DNA of 64,000 nucleotides, from positions 62,001-126,000 of the forward strand of contig CAZECN010000002.1 of the NCBI GenBank assembly GCA_964510575.1, read 5' to 3'. The notes under the pieces were generated by a model. The model was not told the DNA's origin, searched no databases, and was given only the letters and a program-made list of their open reading frames with translations. The translations under genes and the position numbers were made by a program. This DNA comes from CALKYB01 sp964510575 (GTDB lineage: Bacteria; Bdellovibrionota_C; UBA2361; SZUA-149; CALKYB01). This document shows, in pieces, positions 48,001 to 56,842 of the stretch; position 1 is the first letter of the stretch, and each line of letters opens with the position of its first letter.

Positions 48001-48852
48001 TTAGCCCCGAGACGGTAACTGGGCGTTTAGCTTCTTTTTTCTGAAGCTTAAAACGACCGGTGAGCCTATTAATCTTGTCAATCCAAAGGACTGTGCAATA
48101 GATTCTAGGAATCGAGATAACTCAGCTTTCCCAGTTAAAATTCCAAAGATTCTGTGCAGAGCTAAAGGCAGGGTAAGTTGCTTCTTTACTTCTACAAGCT
48201 CAAATCCGTTTCTTTCAAATTCTTCGATTATTTCAGACTGGCTGAATAGCCTATAGGGGCGGGTGTTCTTTTCAATAGCTTTTTTTAAAGCAAAAAACGG
48301 ACGACCCACCAAATTACAACTTAGGTACTCTGGGTATTCTACAATCACTGTGTTGCTTGAAACTCGACATAGCTCATCAATGAATTGTTGCCATTCTTTT
48401 AAATGAGCAAGCATTCGGATCGAGAGAACTGTGTCGAACTGATTGTCTCTGTGTGGTAAATCTAGCAGGCTACCTTTATTGAATTTTATCTTCTTGTCTT
48501 CGATTAGCTCAGATAAAAGTTGACTACATTGCTCGGAGCTTCCGGTAACCGAGTAATCCCTTACATGTTGGGAAATCATTGGTGCCAGCTGTGCATGTCC
48601 TCCGCCAACATCTAATACTTTCTTAGAGGCTGCGTTAGTTACTAAATCTAAAATCGTTTTGTTTTGAACAGATAGTAGGAAGTGTCCCACTGGACCACTA
48701 AAGCGTGCTGCATAATCTTCGGTTGAGCTAGCAATGTCGGGAGCTTGATCAGACTCAAGGGTCTGTTCGTCAACGGCGCCGCGTTCCCAAGAGTTTGTAG
48801 TTTCTAGAACTCCCTCGGGGGTAAGGCCTTCAAGTACTTCTTCACTATCCAT
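48001..48852 (-). CDS. Class I SAM-dependent methyltransferase
   Basis: The 283-residue protein has an AdoMet-binding fold with motif I KVLDVGGGHAQLAPMI, motif II region VTGSSEQ, and the FDTVLSIRMLAHLKEWQQFIDELCRVSSN stretch (motifs IV-V) of Methyltransf_11/UbiE-like enzymes. The acidic N-terminus of about 50 residues is extra. The C-terminal region (EIIEEFERNGFELVEVKKQLTLPLALHRIF) resembles small-molecule or quinone-type methyltransferases. The substrate is unknown. ATG start with GGAGCG nearby upstream. It is not in an obvious operon. Confidence 0.82.
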   Translation of the reverse strand: MDSEEVLEGLTPEGVLETTNSWERGAVDEQTLESDQAPDIASSTEDYAARFSGPVGHFLLSVQNKTILDLVTNAASKKVLDVGGGHAQLAPMISQHVRDYSVTGSSEQCSQLLSELIEDKKIKFNKGSLLDLPHRDNQFDTVLSIRMLAHLKEWQQFIDELCRVSSNTVIVEYPEYLSCNLVGRPFFALKKAIEKNTRPYRLFSQSEIIEEFERNGFELVEVKKQLTLPLALHRIFGILTGKAELSRFLESIAQSFGLTRLIGSPVVLSFRKKKLNAQLPSRG

Positions 48853-49295
48853 ACTTCAACAACGCTCCTTATACATCCTTCTTAAAACAAACGATGCGGA
48901 GAAAGGACTCTAGTTTATTTGACATTAAACTAAGACTCCTACGCCAACTTCATGCCTATTATACCAAAATATATTTTATATTGGTATTTGCAGTAATCTT
49001 TACATTTATCGGCTGAATTTAGAGATAAGCTTAGAAAAATAGCCTTATTTTAGTCAGTTGCCGGCTTGCTCTAGTTTGCCTAGATTTAGGGAAAAAGGAG
49101 CTTTTGGGGGACAAACTGATAATTGATTTGAAAACGTTGTTTTTTGAGCCGTTTTCGAAGCCTGTGAGCGGTCTGAAACTTGTTCTAAGTGTTGCGATCA
49201 ATATCTTTTGCAAATTTCATTTTGAGAACATAATTCGACTTTCAGGGAATTACTGAAGATAAATGATTTTCAATTTAAGGAGATGTAGCGAGAAA
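48853..49295. other. Intergenic region with one inverted repeat
   Basis: This 440-base stretch between a methyltransferase gene and a small exported-protein gene has no supported ORF. ATACCAA at 48961-48967 and TTGGTAT at 48981-48987 flank an A+T-only centre, a possible operator for either side. The rest is AT-rich with no recognisable RNA or repeat. Confidence 0.5.
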
Positions 49296-49748
49296 ATGAA
49301 AAAATCTGGATTTATTATACTTGCGATTTGCCTACTTGGATTGGCTTATCTTTTGTTGAGCAAAGGTGACCGAAATCAACTTAATAGCTCTTCAACAGCT
49401 TCCTCTAACTCCTCTTCGGGCGAAGTTAATCAACAGGGTCAAAGTGGATCCAATGAGTCAGCGGTTAATGAAGCTGGGGTAGAATCTTCAGTTGAGCTAA
49501 CTGAATTGTCTGTTGATCAAAAAACAGCATTTCAAACAGCCCGCCAAGCAAGTATCAAAGGTAAGTTTAATGTCGCCAGAGAAGAGTTACACACTTTGTT
49601 AGTGGAGAAGCCTGAGCTAGTTAGGCAGGTGATAACAGACAACGGATTTAGAAAATTTCGAGAGACCGACGATTTTAGAAAGCTACTATTAATTCTAGAT
49701 AAAGATCCTCACCAAGAATTAGGACTGCCTCCAATTCATTTGGAATAG
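49296..49748 (+). CDS. Membrane-anchored periplasmic protein of unknown function
   Basis: From ATG 49296 the protein has 150 residues (an in-frame ATG at 49263 is less likely). MKKSGFIILAICLLGLAYLLLS is an uncleaved anchor or signal. A Ser/Asn/Gly-rich low-complexity linker (about 24-65) leads to a small helical domain with TAFQTARQASIKGKFNVAREELHTLLVEKPEL, which looks like one TPR-type helical pair. AAGGAG lies 13 bases upstream. It is convergent with the DUF1501 gene; the stop codons are one base apart. Confidence 0.65.
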   Translation: MKKSGFIILAICLLGLAYLLLSKGDRNQLNSSSTASSNSSSGEVNQQGQSGSNESAVNEAGVESSVELTELSVDQKTAFQTARQASIKGKFNVAREELHTLLVEKPELVRQVITDNGFRKFRETDDFRKLLLILDKDPHQELGLPPIHLE

Positions 49749-49749
49749 A

Positions 49750-51015
49750 TTAACCAAATAGTCCCAGTGTTTCTTTTTCAAAAGTTTCTGGAAATACTGG
49801 TGCCGGGTTGAACCCAAGCCAACTAATCATCTCGCTGAAAGCATTTCTGAAATCAATTCTTTGAGGAAGCCATTCTTCGGAAAATGTTTCGGTGTCAATT
49901 TCAGGACCTTTTACTCCTCCGTTTACTCCTCCACCGATGACTAGCATTGCAGAACCCCAACCGTGATCAGTTCCGCCAGAACCGTTCTCGAAAGTCTTTC
50001 GTCCAAATTCTGTAAATATGCAAATCGCTGTGCTGTTCCACTTTCCGATTGCTTTCATATCAGCTTCAAAAGCGCCAATAGCCATATCAACTAAAGCAAG
50101 TATGCCAGCTTGGGTTCCTTCAATCCCGCCTTGGCCAGCATGGTTATCCCAGCCGCCCATTCCTCCGTAGAACACACGAGTTCCCAGCCCGCCATTGATT
50201 AAAGTAGAAACCTCTCTCAAGTATCTAGCTGCACCATCTGAGCCGTAGTCACCAGTTGCTTCATAGGCTGAAAGAGCAGCCTGAATGTCGCTAACCGAAC
50301 TTTGAGTAGTTTTGTGCCCAAGGTCGACTTCCCTACGAATTGAAGAGTCTCGCTCGTAACTCCTTCCGGTAATATTTCCTAGGATTTCTTGCTTCAGATT
50401 ATTGTCTCCTATGACTGGGATGCCACCATCTAATGTGGCCCCTCGTTGGTATGTCAGAGATCCTAAGCTTCCGGCAACAAGAGGTCTGTTCTCTTCTCTA
50501 TTAGCGAGAAAGTCTATCTTTGGCCCAGTCCCTAAGCCAACAGTACTGTATTTTTCAGCTTGGAAATAAATATCTCCCAACCTGCCTAACCAACCTCTTC
50601 TGTCTTGGTCAGAAGTTGTTCCTCTTGAGAAAATATCTTGAGCTGTGAAATGAGAGCGGGTGCCAACTGGATCACCAATGAATTTAATAACTGCACAATT
50701 CTCTTCGTCGAAAATTCTTTTAAGATTTGAAAGTGATGGGTGAAAGCCTATACCTCCGTCCAATGGGAGAATAGCATCAGCGGGAATTGCAATACTACTT
50801 CTCTTCTCGTAATACTCGGCAACCCCGACTGGAATAGTAAAACTATTTAGAGGATCGCAGCCACCAAACTGATTAAAAAGAACAAGAGATCTACCATTTC
50901 CAGCACTAGTTTGCGCCCAAGCGAATGGGTCTTTTTGACTGCCAAAAGCTGCTGCACAACAAGCACCTGTTCCAGCCGCGAACATGGATTTAAGAAACTT
51001 TCTTCGATTTATCAT
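49750..51015 (-). CDS. DUF1501 family exported protein
   Basis: The 421-residue protein has a twin-arginine-type N-terminus (MINRRKFLKSMFAAGTGACCAAAF) followed by the DUF1501 body: RSLVLFNQFGGCDPLNSFTIP, LDGGIGFHPSLSNLKRIFDE, GDPVGTRSHFTAQDIFSRG, GGWDNHAGQGG, FTEFGRKTFENGSGGTDHGWGSAMLVIGG. The DUF1501 fold is related to sulfatase/alkaline phosphatase metal enzymes, and the D/H residues in TDHGWG fit metal binding. DUF1501 genes are regularly paired with DUF1800 genes, as here: it starts 21 bases after the DUF1800 stop. The pair is secreted and of unproven function, often suggested to act on surface polymers. Confidence 0.9.
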   Translation of the reverse strand: MINRRKFLKSMFAAGTGACCAAAFGSQKDPFAWAQTSAGNGRSLVLFNQFGGCDPLNSFTIPVGVAEYYEKRSSIAIPADAILPLDGGIGFHPSLSNLKRIFDEENCAVIKFIGDPVGTRSHFTAQDIFSRGTTSDQDRRGWLGRLGDIYFQAEKYSTVGLGTGPKIDFLANREENRPLVAGSLGSLTYQRGATLDGGIPVIGDNNLKQEILGNITGRSYERDSSIRREVDLGHKTTQSSVSDIQAALSAYEATGDYGSDGAARYLREVSTLINGGLGTRVFYGGMGGWDNHAGQGGIEGTQAGILALVDMAIGAFEADMKAIGKWNSTAICIFTEFGRKTFENGSGGTDHGWGSAMLVIGGGVNGGVKGPEIDTETFSEEWLPQRIDFRNAFSEMISWLGFNPAPVFPETFEKETLGLFG

Positions 51016-51036
51016 TATAATGTCCCTCGCTTAGAA

Positions 51037-54000
51037 TCAGTATGTCATGTAATCACGATGTTGCGTAAGGAGCCAGAGAAGACCTCTAACTTTTACTGCC
51101 AAAAGAGCCTCATTGTTTTCAATCTCTGCGGGCTCTTCATTATCGTTGTTTCTTCTTATTGTTACTAGGTAATTCTCTAGCTCGGCCTTATCTGTTTCAT
51201 CGAGCTCTAAACCAAGAAGCTCGCTTAGCTCAGTCACAACGGCAGCAGGGTCTGAACCATCTCTACTGTTCGGAATAAGTGATAGTACATCAAAGTCTTC
51301 AAACTCAGCAGTTAGAGCAGTTAGATAGCGGTTGATGCCATTGGCGTAACCAGGCAACCAGCCTAGAAAATAGGTGGACTTATAATTTTGCCCGTGTTTG
51401 TTCATCGGCCAACCATTGACGCTGTTAGGAGCCAGGGGTTCGAATCCCATGTTTACTTGGGAAAGATTATTCCTCAGAGTTGTCTGATTGTAAGGAATAC
51501 CCGTTCTTTTTAGAAAGCCAACAGTAAACGTTGCTCCATCCTTAACCTTGTTGTGCCTTGCCTCTGGTGAGAAAAACGCTTCCGAGCGAAGTAGTCTTCT
51601 TATTACTTGCTTTAAATTCCACTCTTGATTGATCAGTGTGGTAGCAAGACTATCGATCTGGGCTTCTGTGGGTTTATCATGAACAAAAGCGTTGAATAGT
51701 CTTGTTACAACCCATTTTGCGGCTTCTGGGCGAGTATCAAGTGTAAGATTAACAATATCTTCTTGATTAAAGGCTCCAGTTGCCTCGTAAGGAGTGCCAG
51801 CCCAAATAGTTTTTTCGCCTTCATCATAGAAGTTTTCATTTAGAAACACTTCTCGGGGAAGATCGGTGTCTGTATCGAAAATAGCTCTCCAACCTGTAAA
51901 CGCTCGAGCTGATTCTGCAACGTCTTCAGAGTTATAGAGTCTCACTCCATCTGAATTCTCGGTTGTTTCGCCGAGCGTAAATAATTCCCAGAACTCTCGT
52001 GAATAATTTTCATCAGGTTTTCCTTTTCGGTTTAGGGTCCCATTTAGCCAACGAAGCATTAGAAAGTCAGTGGTGATTTCTGTTGCTAGGGTTTTGAAGT
52101 TTCCAAGAGCGTGTCCACGGATAAGTTCAATGTGAGCTTTACAAGGTTGTCTACTTACTAGACCCCCTCTACAGGAAGTTGCAAATAGGTCATGAAGAAT
52201 CAGTGCCATCCTTTCTTGCAGACCATTTTCGCCCTTAATCATCATCTCATTCCAGGCCGATCTGATTGCGTTGATGCGTAAGTCTTCAGAGCTATCTATA
52301 TACTCGTCTAGGGAGCCGTTGGTCGCTTTACGAATCAGTTTGTTCACTGATTCAACTACACCATCTTCCATTATTTCTTGTCGCTGCTCTAGGGTTCCAC
52401 CTAGGTTAGCCTTCATCAAAAGATGCTCGGCTTCCTGCCAAGTAAGCTCCTTCTCATACACCGCTAGAGAATTAGGGTTTCCTGTAAAAGACTCTCCCGA
52501 AGAGGAAGAGCTAGAGGAACTAGAAGAACTAGAGCTACTGGACGAGCTAGAGCTAGAAGAACTAGAACTAGAAGAACTAGAGCTACTGGATGAGCTAGAG
52601 CCTGAGGAGCTGGAAGTTGATGAACTAGAACTACCAGATGAACTAGAACTAGATGATGAGCTTGAAGTTGGGGTTGGTGGTAGGATGATTTTTCGAAAAT
52701 CCCCTTGGTCTTCCTTCACTACTCCATTGATCAAATAGATGTTTCCAATCCGACCTTGAGAGTCAGGGAAAGAACGGAGCATGTATGCACTCACTGCTTC
52801 GTCACCTTTTCCTTGAACTTTCAAACTACCGACTGCATCCCTTCCTAAAGGTGCACCAGCGTTGATATCTTGGTTGCTGCCAGCAGTGAGGGTAGCTTGT
52901 TCAGAGTTTAATTCCTCACCCTGCATGTTATAAACTTTGAAGGCCTTGCTGATCGTTTCAGAAGAAGTATTTCCAAGCTTGAGCCAATTATAAGAATCAA
53001 GAAAAGAGTTAACCGGAAGGGCAATCAATTCATTGTCACCAGCTCTATTGGATGAAAATTCTTGAATAGCATAAACCCAAGCTGGGGTAGTTCTGTCATG
53101 AGTTCCAATTTGAGTAGTCTGGGCAATGATACGGTCGGAGTCGCTAGAACATACTAGCTCCACGCTACCTATGGCCCCAGTTCCACTAGGATCAATAAAG
53201 GTGTTAAGCGGCATTCTGAAGCGACTTTTAGCTTCGATGGAGGCAACTCTTGTTCTGAGTAGTTCTCCTTGCTGATTATAAATTTTGACCTCTGGAGACA
53301 AAGTAGAATTGCCCATATTGGCTAGGTCTAACCAACTGGAGGTAAACTGACTTCCCATAGTTGAAGCTTGCAGTCTGTTGCCTCCACAGTCTGACTTTTT
53401 TGCAATTGTTGGAAATGCGAAATTTGCCGCATTCTGATTTGCATAGTCGCCATATTGTACAAGAAAAGCTTGGTAATACTGGCTCGGATCTACTGGATGA
53501 ATAATGTAACTACCTTGAGCGTTCGTTCCTGGCGCACTGGCAGGCATGTCAATTCTTCCACCGGCAGCCAAGGCGTCAATTGTGTATGTATTTATTTGAT
53601 TTCCAGTTGGATCATAAAATTCCACCAAGGCGCTAAATTCACGGTCAGTATTGTTAACAACGGTTAACCAGTTTGCGGAATTATTATCTACTTGGAAGTT
53701 TTCAATAGAGGCAATTTGACCAAATTTTTTGCCTGGCTCTCCAGCAGCAACTGGAATTGAATAGATGAAGTCGTGTTTCTTTGTTGAGCCACTAACACCT
53801 GGACGGTAAACTACAGTTCTACAGCTCAAAGAAGAGGGTCTGCTGGAGACAACTCCAAAGCAGCCATAGGTGTCTTCAATAGAAATCGTCTCGTTGACTA
53901 CTTTATGTACACTTCCTTTAGCTGGGATTTGAAAACTGTCGCTAGCGATTTTTTCGCCACCGCTAGTTTTGTATTCTAGCGTGACGCTTAAATCGGACTG

Positions 54001-54141
54001 CGAGACATTCTCACACTCCACAATGTTAACTTGGTCAAGAAAGCCATTGAAGACTCCGACGTAGTTTCCGTCGTCGGCACAAGCTAGCGCGGAAGTGAAG
54101 AAGATATACAATACAAAAAGTGAAAACCTAAGCTGTTTCAT
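51037..54141 (-). CDS. DUF1800 protein with N-terminal beta-sandwich repeats and polyserine linker
   Basis: The 1034-residue exported protein has a signal peptide (to about Ala23). Residues 25-480 hold about four repeats of a beta-sandwich unit; the clearest share a W-L-x-[VL]-x-N opening and a Y-x-x-[TQ]-G hairpin (NWLTVVNN at 157, SWLDLANM at 269, NWLKLGNT at 385). A polyserine linker occupies about 493-551. The DUF1800 domain follows from LTWQEAEHLLMKANLGG, with AIRSAWNEMMIKGENGLQERMALILHDLFA, FWELFTLGE, RAFTGWRAIFD and VVTRLFNAFVHDKP. The repeats probably bind a surface or polymer. It is operonic with the DUF1501 gene downstream. Confidence 0.9.
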   Translation of the reverse strand: MKQLRFSLFVLYIFFTSALACADDGNYVGVFNGFLDQVNIVECENVSQSDLSVTLEYKTSGGEKIASDSFQIPAKGSVHKVVNETISIEDTYGCFGVVSSRPSSLSCRTVVYRPGVSGSTKKHDFIYSIPVAAGEPGKKFGQIASIENFQVDNNSANWLTVVNNTDREFSALVEFYDPTGNQINTYTIDALAAGGRIDMPASAPGTNAQGSYIIHPVDPSQYYQAFLVQYGDYANQNAANFAFPTIAKKSDCGGNRLQASTMGSQFTSSWLDLANMGNSTLSPEVKIYNQQGELLRTRVASIEAKSRFRMPLNTFIDPSGTGAIGSVELVCSSDSDRIIAQTTQIGTHDRTTPAWVYAIQEFSSNRAGDNELIALPVNSFLDSYNWLKLGNTSSETISKAFKVYNMQGEELNSEQATLTAGSNQDINAGAPLGRDAVGSLKVQGKGDEAVSAYMLRSFPDSQGRIGNIYLINGVVKEDQGDFRKIILPPTPTSSSSSSSSSSGSSSSSTSSSSGSSSSSSSSSSSSSSSSSSSSSSSSSSSSSSSSSSGESFTGNPNSLAVYEKELTWQEAEHLLMKANLGGTLEQRQEIMEDGVVESVNKLIRKATNGSLDEYIDSSEDLRINAIRSAWNEMMIKGENGLQERMALILHDLFATSCRGGLVSRQPCKAHIELIRGHALGNFKTLATEITTDFLMLRWLNGTLNRKGKPDENYSREFWELFTLGETTENSDGVRLYNSEDVAESARAFTGWRAIFDTDTDLPREVFLNENFYDEGEKTIWAGTPYEATGAFNQEDIVNLTLDTRPEAAKWVVTRLFNAFVHDKPTEAQIDSLATTLINQEWNLKQVIRRLLRSEAFFSPEARHNKVKDGATFTVGFLKRTGIPYNQTTLRNNLSQVNMGFEPLAPNSVNGWPMNKHGQNYKSTYFLGWLPGYANGINRYLTALTAEFEDFDVLSLIPNSRDGSDPAAVVTELSELLGLELDETDKAELENYLVTIRRNNDNEEPAEIENNEALLAVKVRGLLWLLTQHRDYMTY
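52486..52665. repeat. Serine-codon low-complexity repeat (polyserine linker)
   Basis: About 59 codons are almost all serine with a few Gly and Thr. Both TCN and AGY codons are used, in a loose pattern such as AGCTCTAGTTCTTCTAGTTC, so the linker is maintained at protein level rather than being a pure codon slippage run. It is prone to length change and assembly error. Confidence 0.85.
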
Positions 54142-54292
54142 AACCTTAACCTGAATCTATAGTGGCCCTAATCATCATTGTGGGTTTTTAACTGTATAAT
54201 GTGAGATCGGCTTTTCAGGAGATATTCTTGAAGAATCTACTTAGTAGAAAAAACCCTTTCCTTTCAAGTGCTTAGGAGCAAGAAGTGGGCTA

Positions 54293-55024
54293 TTATTTAC
54301 TAAGAGCCTTTTCCACTATTGGGTGTAGTTGTTCGAGCCACTGAATATAAGCTTTTGGACTTAAGTGAATTCCGTCGTCTGAGTAGAGCCCTTTTCCTTT
54401 CATAAAACTGTTCGCTTCTAGAAAAACGCAGTTTGAAATATCTTTGCAATATTTTTTTATTAAAGAATTACTCTTTTCAACTGACTCGAGACTATACACG
54501 GGATTTTTGAGTTCCTCCGTTTTAAAAACCCCAGTCCAAATAATAGGTGAGTTTGTGAATTTCTTTAAGTTTTCAGTCATGAACTTTAGAGCTTGATCAA
54601 TTTCTGAAATGCTACTTCTTCGATGTGCTAAGTTGTTTGTTCCAATTTGTATGAGGATGGCATCAGTATTGGCTAGTGAGTTTTGATAATCTTTAATTCT
54701 AAGGGTTAGCCCTTCAATAGTATCACCCGAAATTGCAAAATTTAAATATGTCCTACCTAGTCCGTTGGGGTTCATGCCCTGCAAATGGCTATCTCCAAGC
54801 AAGACTATTTCAGGAGCATCCTTTTGTTGTTCTTCTAGGAGCCTAAGCTTGGAGCTTTGTTTTTTGATAAAGGTTCTTCTGTAAAGATATTCGAAGCCTA
54901 GTTGGGGAGGGAAGTAACTAAGTAGCAGCAGGGTGATACAGAAGATAGGGGCTATGAAGCCTAGAAATTTAATGAACTTAGGAAGAATGGGCGTTTTTTT
55001 TAATAATTGTTTATTTTCAGCCAT
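54293..55024 (-). CDS. Membrane-anchored SGNH/GDSL hydrolase
   Basis: The 243-residue protein has an N-terminal helix (about 18-40) anchoring a periplasmic SGNH domain. Block I is VLLGDSHLQG with nucleophile Ser79, block II the Gly in NFAISGDT, block III IQIGTNN with the Asn, and block V SDDGIHLSP with the Asp-His dyad. These enzymes deacylate or deacetylate lipids and polysaccharides; the anchored form suggests envelope polysaccharide, but the substrate is not determinable. It lies 150 bases upstream of the DUF1800 gene on the same strand. Confidence 0.86.
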   Translation of the reverse strand: MAENKQLLKKTPILPKFIKFLGFIAPIFCITLLLLSYFPPQLGFEYLYRRTFIKKQSSKLRLLEEQQKDAPEIVLLGDSHLQGMNPNGLGRTYLNFAISGDTIEGLTLRIKDYQNSLANTDAILIQIGTNNLAHRRSSISEIDQALKFMTENLKKFTNSPIIWTGVFKTEELKNPVYSLESVEKSNSLIKKYCKDISNCVFLEANSFMKGKGLYSDDGIHLSPKAYIQWLEQLHPIVEKALSK

Positions 55025-55264
55025 TGAAATACACCTGAGCTAGGTTTCAAAGGTGGAGTGCTCCGTGATGATAGCAGTGTGCTCTCTCGCCGAACAACTG
55101 ACAAATGTTAATCGGGCTTTTGGTTTTATTTTGAGTCAGTAGTTATCAGAGCCATCAAAGACCTAGATTGGCAGTAAAAGCTTGTCCCATTCAATTTGTT
55201 TTACTAGGCTTTTACTTATAGGGCGTTTCGGTAGCATCAGATTTACCTCCAAGGATTAAGAGAC

Positions 55265-55567
55265 ATGTCAGTTAGAGAATTTTTTGATGGCTGGAAGTGG
55301 TATAAATGGATTTTACTTGTGTTGATGGGCATCGCTTTCTTTTGGCATTGCACTTATGCTTTTAGGCTTCTGGGAGCTGACAAATATCTGTTAAATGTGC
55401 CTGCTGCCAGGCCAATGGGTGAAGCTTTAGTGAATTTGGACGAGGTTCGAAGGAGAACAGGCCGAAAATTCGAAGGCTGGTTGAACGGAAATTGCAAGAT
55501 CGTTCTGAAAGGTGGCTGCCCCAAATTTTCAAGCTTTAGTAAGTTTGTTATGGGAATGGGGGCTTAG
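55265..55567 (+). CDS. Hypothetical 100-residue membrane protein
   Basis: A single hydrophobic span (about 14-34, WILLVLMGIAFFWHCTYAF) is followed by a basic tail with two cysteines (NCKIVLKGGCPKF). AAGGA lies about ten bases before the ATG. I recognise no family. Its stop is four bases from the convergent sigma-factor stop. The 240-base gap upstream holds no other supported gene. Confidence 0.6.
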   Translation: MSVREFFDGWKWYKWILLVLMGIAFFWHCTYAFRLLGADKYLLNVPAARPMGEALVNLDEVRRRTGRKFEGWLNGNCKIVLKGGCPKFSSFSKFVMGMGA

Positions 55568-55571
55568 TTTT

Positions 55572-56321
55572 CTAGACAGCTCTTTTTAGGTAAGAGCGCA
55601 GTCTTAGTAGAGCTCGCGAGCGTATTTGAGATGCTCTTGACTCAGTGACCCCAATTATTTCACCAATTTCTTTGAGATTTAGCTCCTCGTAAAAATATAA
55701 GCTAATCACTAGTCTTTCCTTCTCGGGTAACCTATCAAGAGCGCGAGCTATAATCTCAACTCTTTCTCCTTCAAGTAAATCTTTTAGTGGATCAGGTTGG
55801 CCGCTTGGCAGGTATTCATCTGCCATGAATCGTTCATCACCATGTCCAAATCCCAGCTCTTCGAAGCTAAGTATGACAGCTCCTGATACGTCTCCAAGCA
55901 TTTTATGAAGTTCGTCAATGGTTAGGCCCATTTCTTCAGCAACCTCATTGTCTTCTGCGGGACGACCTAGCTCTTTTTCTAATTTGAGATAAGCATTTTC
56001 TAGTTTGTGAGCTTTGTGTCTTAGTGATCGAGGAGCCCAGTCCTGTGAGCGAAAGCTATCAAGAATTGCTCCACGAATTCTAAACTGAGCATATGTTGAA
56101 AAACTAGTTTCATGTTGAGGATCATATTTTTCTAGTGCATCGACGAGTCCGATGATCCCTGAATTTAACATTTCCTTGATATCCACCTCGGAAGGAAGCC
56201 TTCCAGCTAAACGATGGACTACTCTTTTCACCAGCGGAATGTAGTTTTTGATCAACTCGTCTCGTTGATCCTCATCCGCTGACCGGTATGAGTTCGGATT
56301 GTTCTTCGTTTCAGCGCTCAC
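55572..56321 (-). CDS. fliA: RNA polymerase sigma factor, FliA/WhiG (sigma-28) type
   Basis: The 249-residue sigma-70-family group 3 factor has region 2 (LIKNYIPLVKRVVHRLAGRLPSEVDIKEMLNSGIIGLVDALEKYDP and FSTYAQFRIRGAILDSFRSQDWAPRSLR), region 3 (ELGRPAEDNEVAEEMGLTIDELHKML) and region 4 (LDRLPEKERLVISLYFYEELNLKEIGEIIGVTESRASQIRSRALLRLRSYL). The D-W-x-P-R-S-x-R box is characteristic of FliA/WhiG factors, which drive late flagellar or developmental genes. No flagellar gene or FlgM is in the window, so the regulon is uncertain and the symbol is by similarity. Confidence 0.88.
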   Translation of the reverse strand: MSAETKNNPNSYRSADEDQRDELIKNYIPLVKRVVHRLAGRLPSEVDIKEMLNSGIIGLVDALEKYDPQHETSFSTYAQFRIRGAILDSFRSQDWAPRSLRHKAHKLENAYLKLEKELGRPAEDNEVAEEMGLTIDELHKMLGDVSGAVILSFEELGFGHGDERFMADEYLPSGQPDPLKDLLEGERVEIIARALDRLPEKERLVISLYFYEELNLKEIGEIIGVTESRASQIRSRALLRLRSYLKRAV

Positions 56322-56842
56322 CCTGATAAACCCTTTGTTACTGCATAAAAAAATTTGCCTTCAAGTCCGGCTCTTATAGCAGTCAGGGGAAACCTTTTTT
56401 TGTTAACTAAAAAAACCTTCCCAGCTGATTGCCTTAAGAATGAACAATTAAATGCTCAGCCCTAAAAATAGCCTCAATTAGGATGTAGTTTAGGCTTGAA
56501 AGGATGATTAAATCTTCCCTCGATTAACAACTGTATAGAATAATTAGGTTTTCCCTATTAAAAAAGTTGGCTTTACGGAGCACTCTTTATAGAAGGTCTT
56601 GAAGCCTTAGAAGTGGTTGTTCAAAAGAGTAGTTTTTGACGCCCTAACAGCTTAAAAATCTTAGGGAATTTGGTAGAGGCTCAAACGGTGGTTTCCCGGG
56701 CGGCTAAGCCCTTGAAAATAGTGCTTTTCTTGGAAGACTTTGGTAGACCATCAATCTTGGAGTCCTTTGCTCGGTCTATTTTGAGCCCTAGCCTGAATGG
56801 ATTCTCTATAATTTTGCATAATAATTTACGGAGGAAGTAGCC
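56322..56842 (+). promoter_or_regulatory. Long intergenic region with promoter for the PfkB gene
   Basis: This 520-base gap separates the sigma gene from the divergent kinase gene. TATAAT at 56807-56812 is a perfect -10 box; a -35 is less clear (TTGAGC about 20 bases before). GGAGG at 56830-56834 is a good ribosome site eight bases before ATG 56843. The remaining 450 bases show no supported ORF, terminator or known RNA. The length is unusual for this compact window, so an unrecognised RNA is possible. Confidence 0.45.

Noticed and set aside
51431..51450. tRNA T-loop-like string GGGGTTCGAATCCC
   Set aside because: It lies in frame inside the DUF1800 coding sequence, and no acceptor, D or anticodon stems can be built around it.
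52271..52738. Open frame on the plus strand rich in Glu/Leu repeats
   Set aside because: It is the antisense of the polyserine linker; the repeat composition keeps the frame open by chance.
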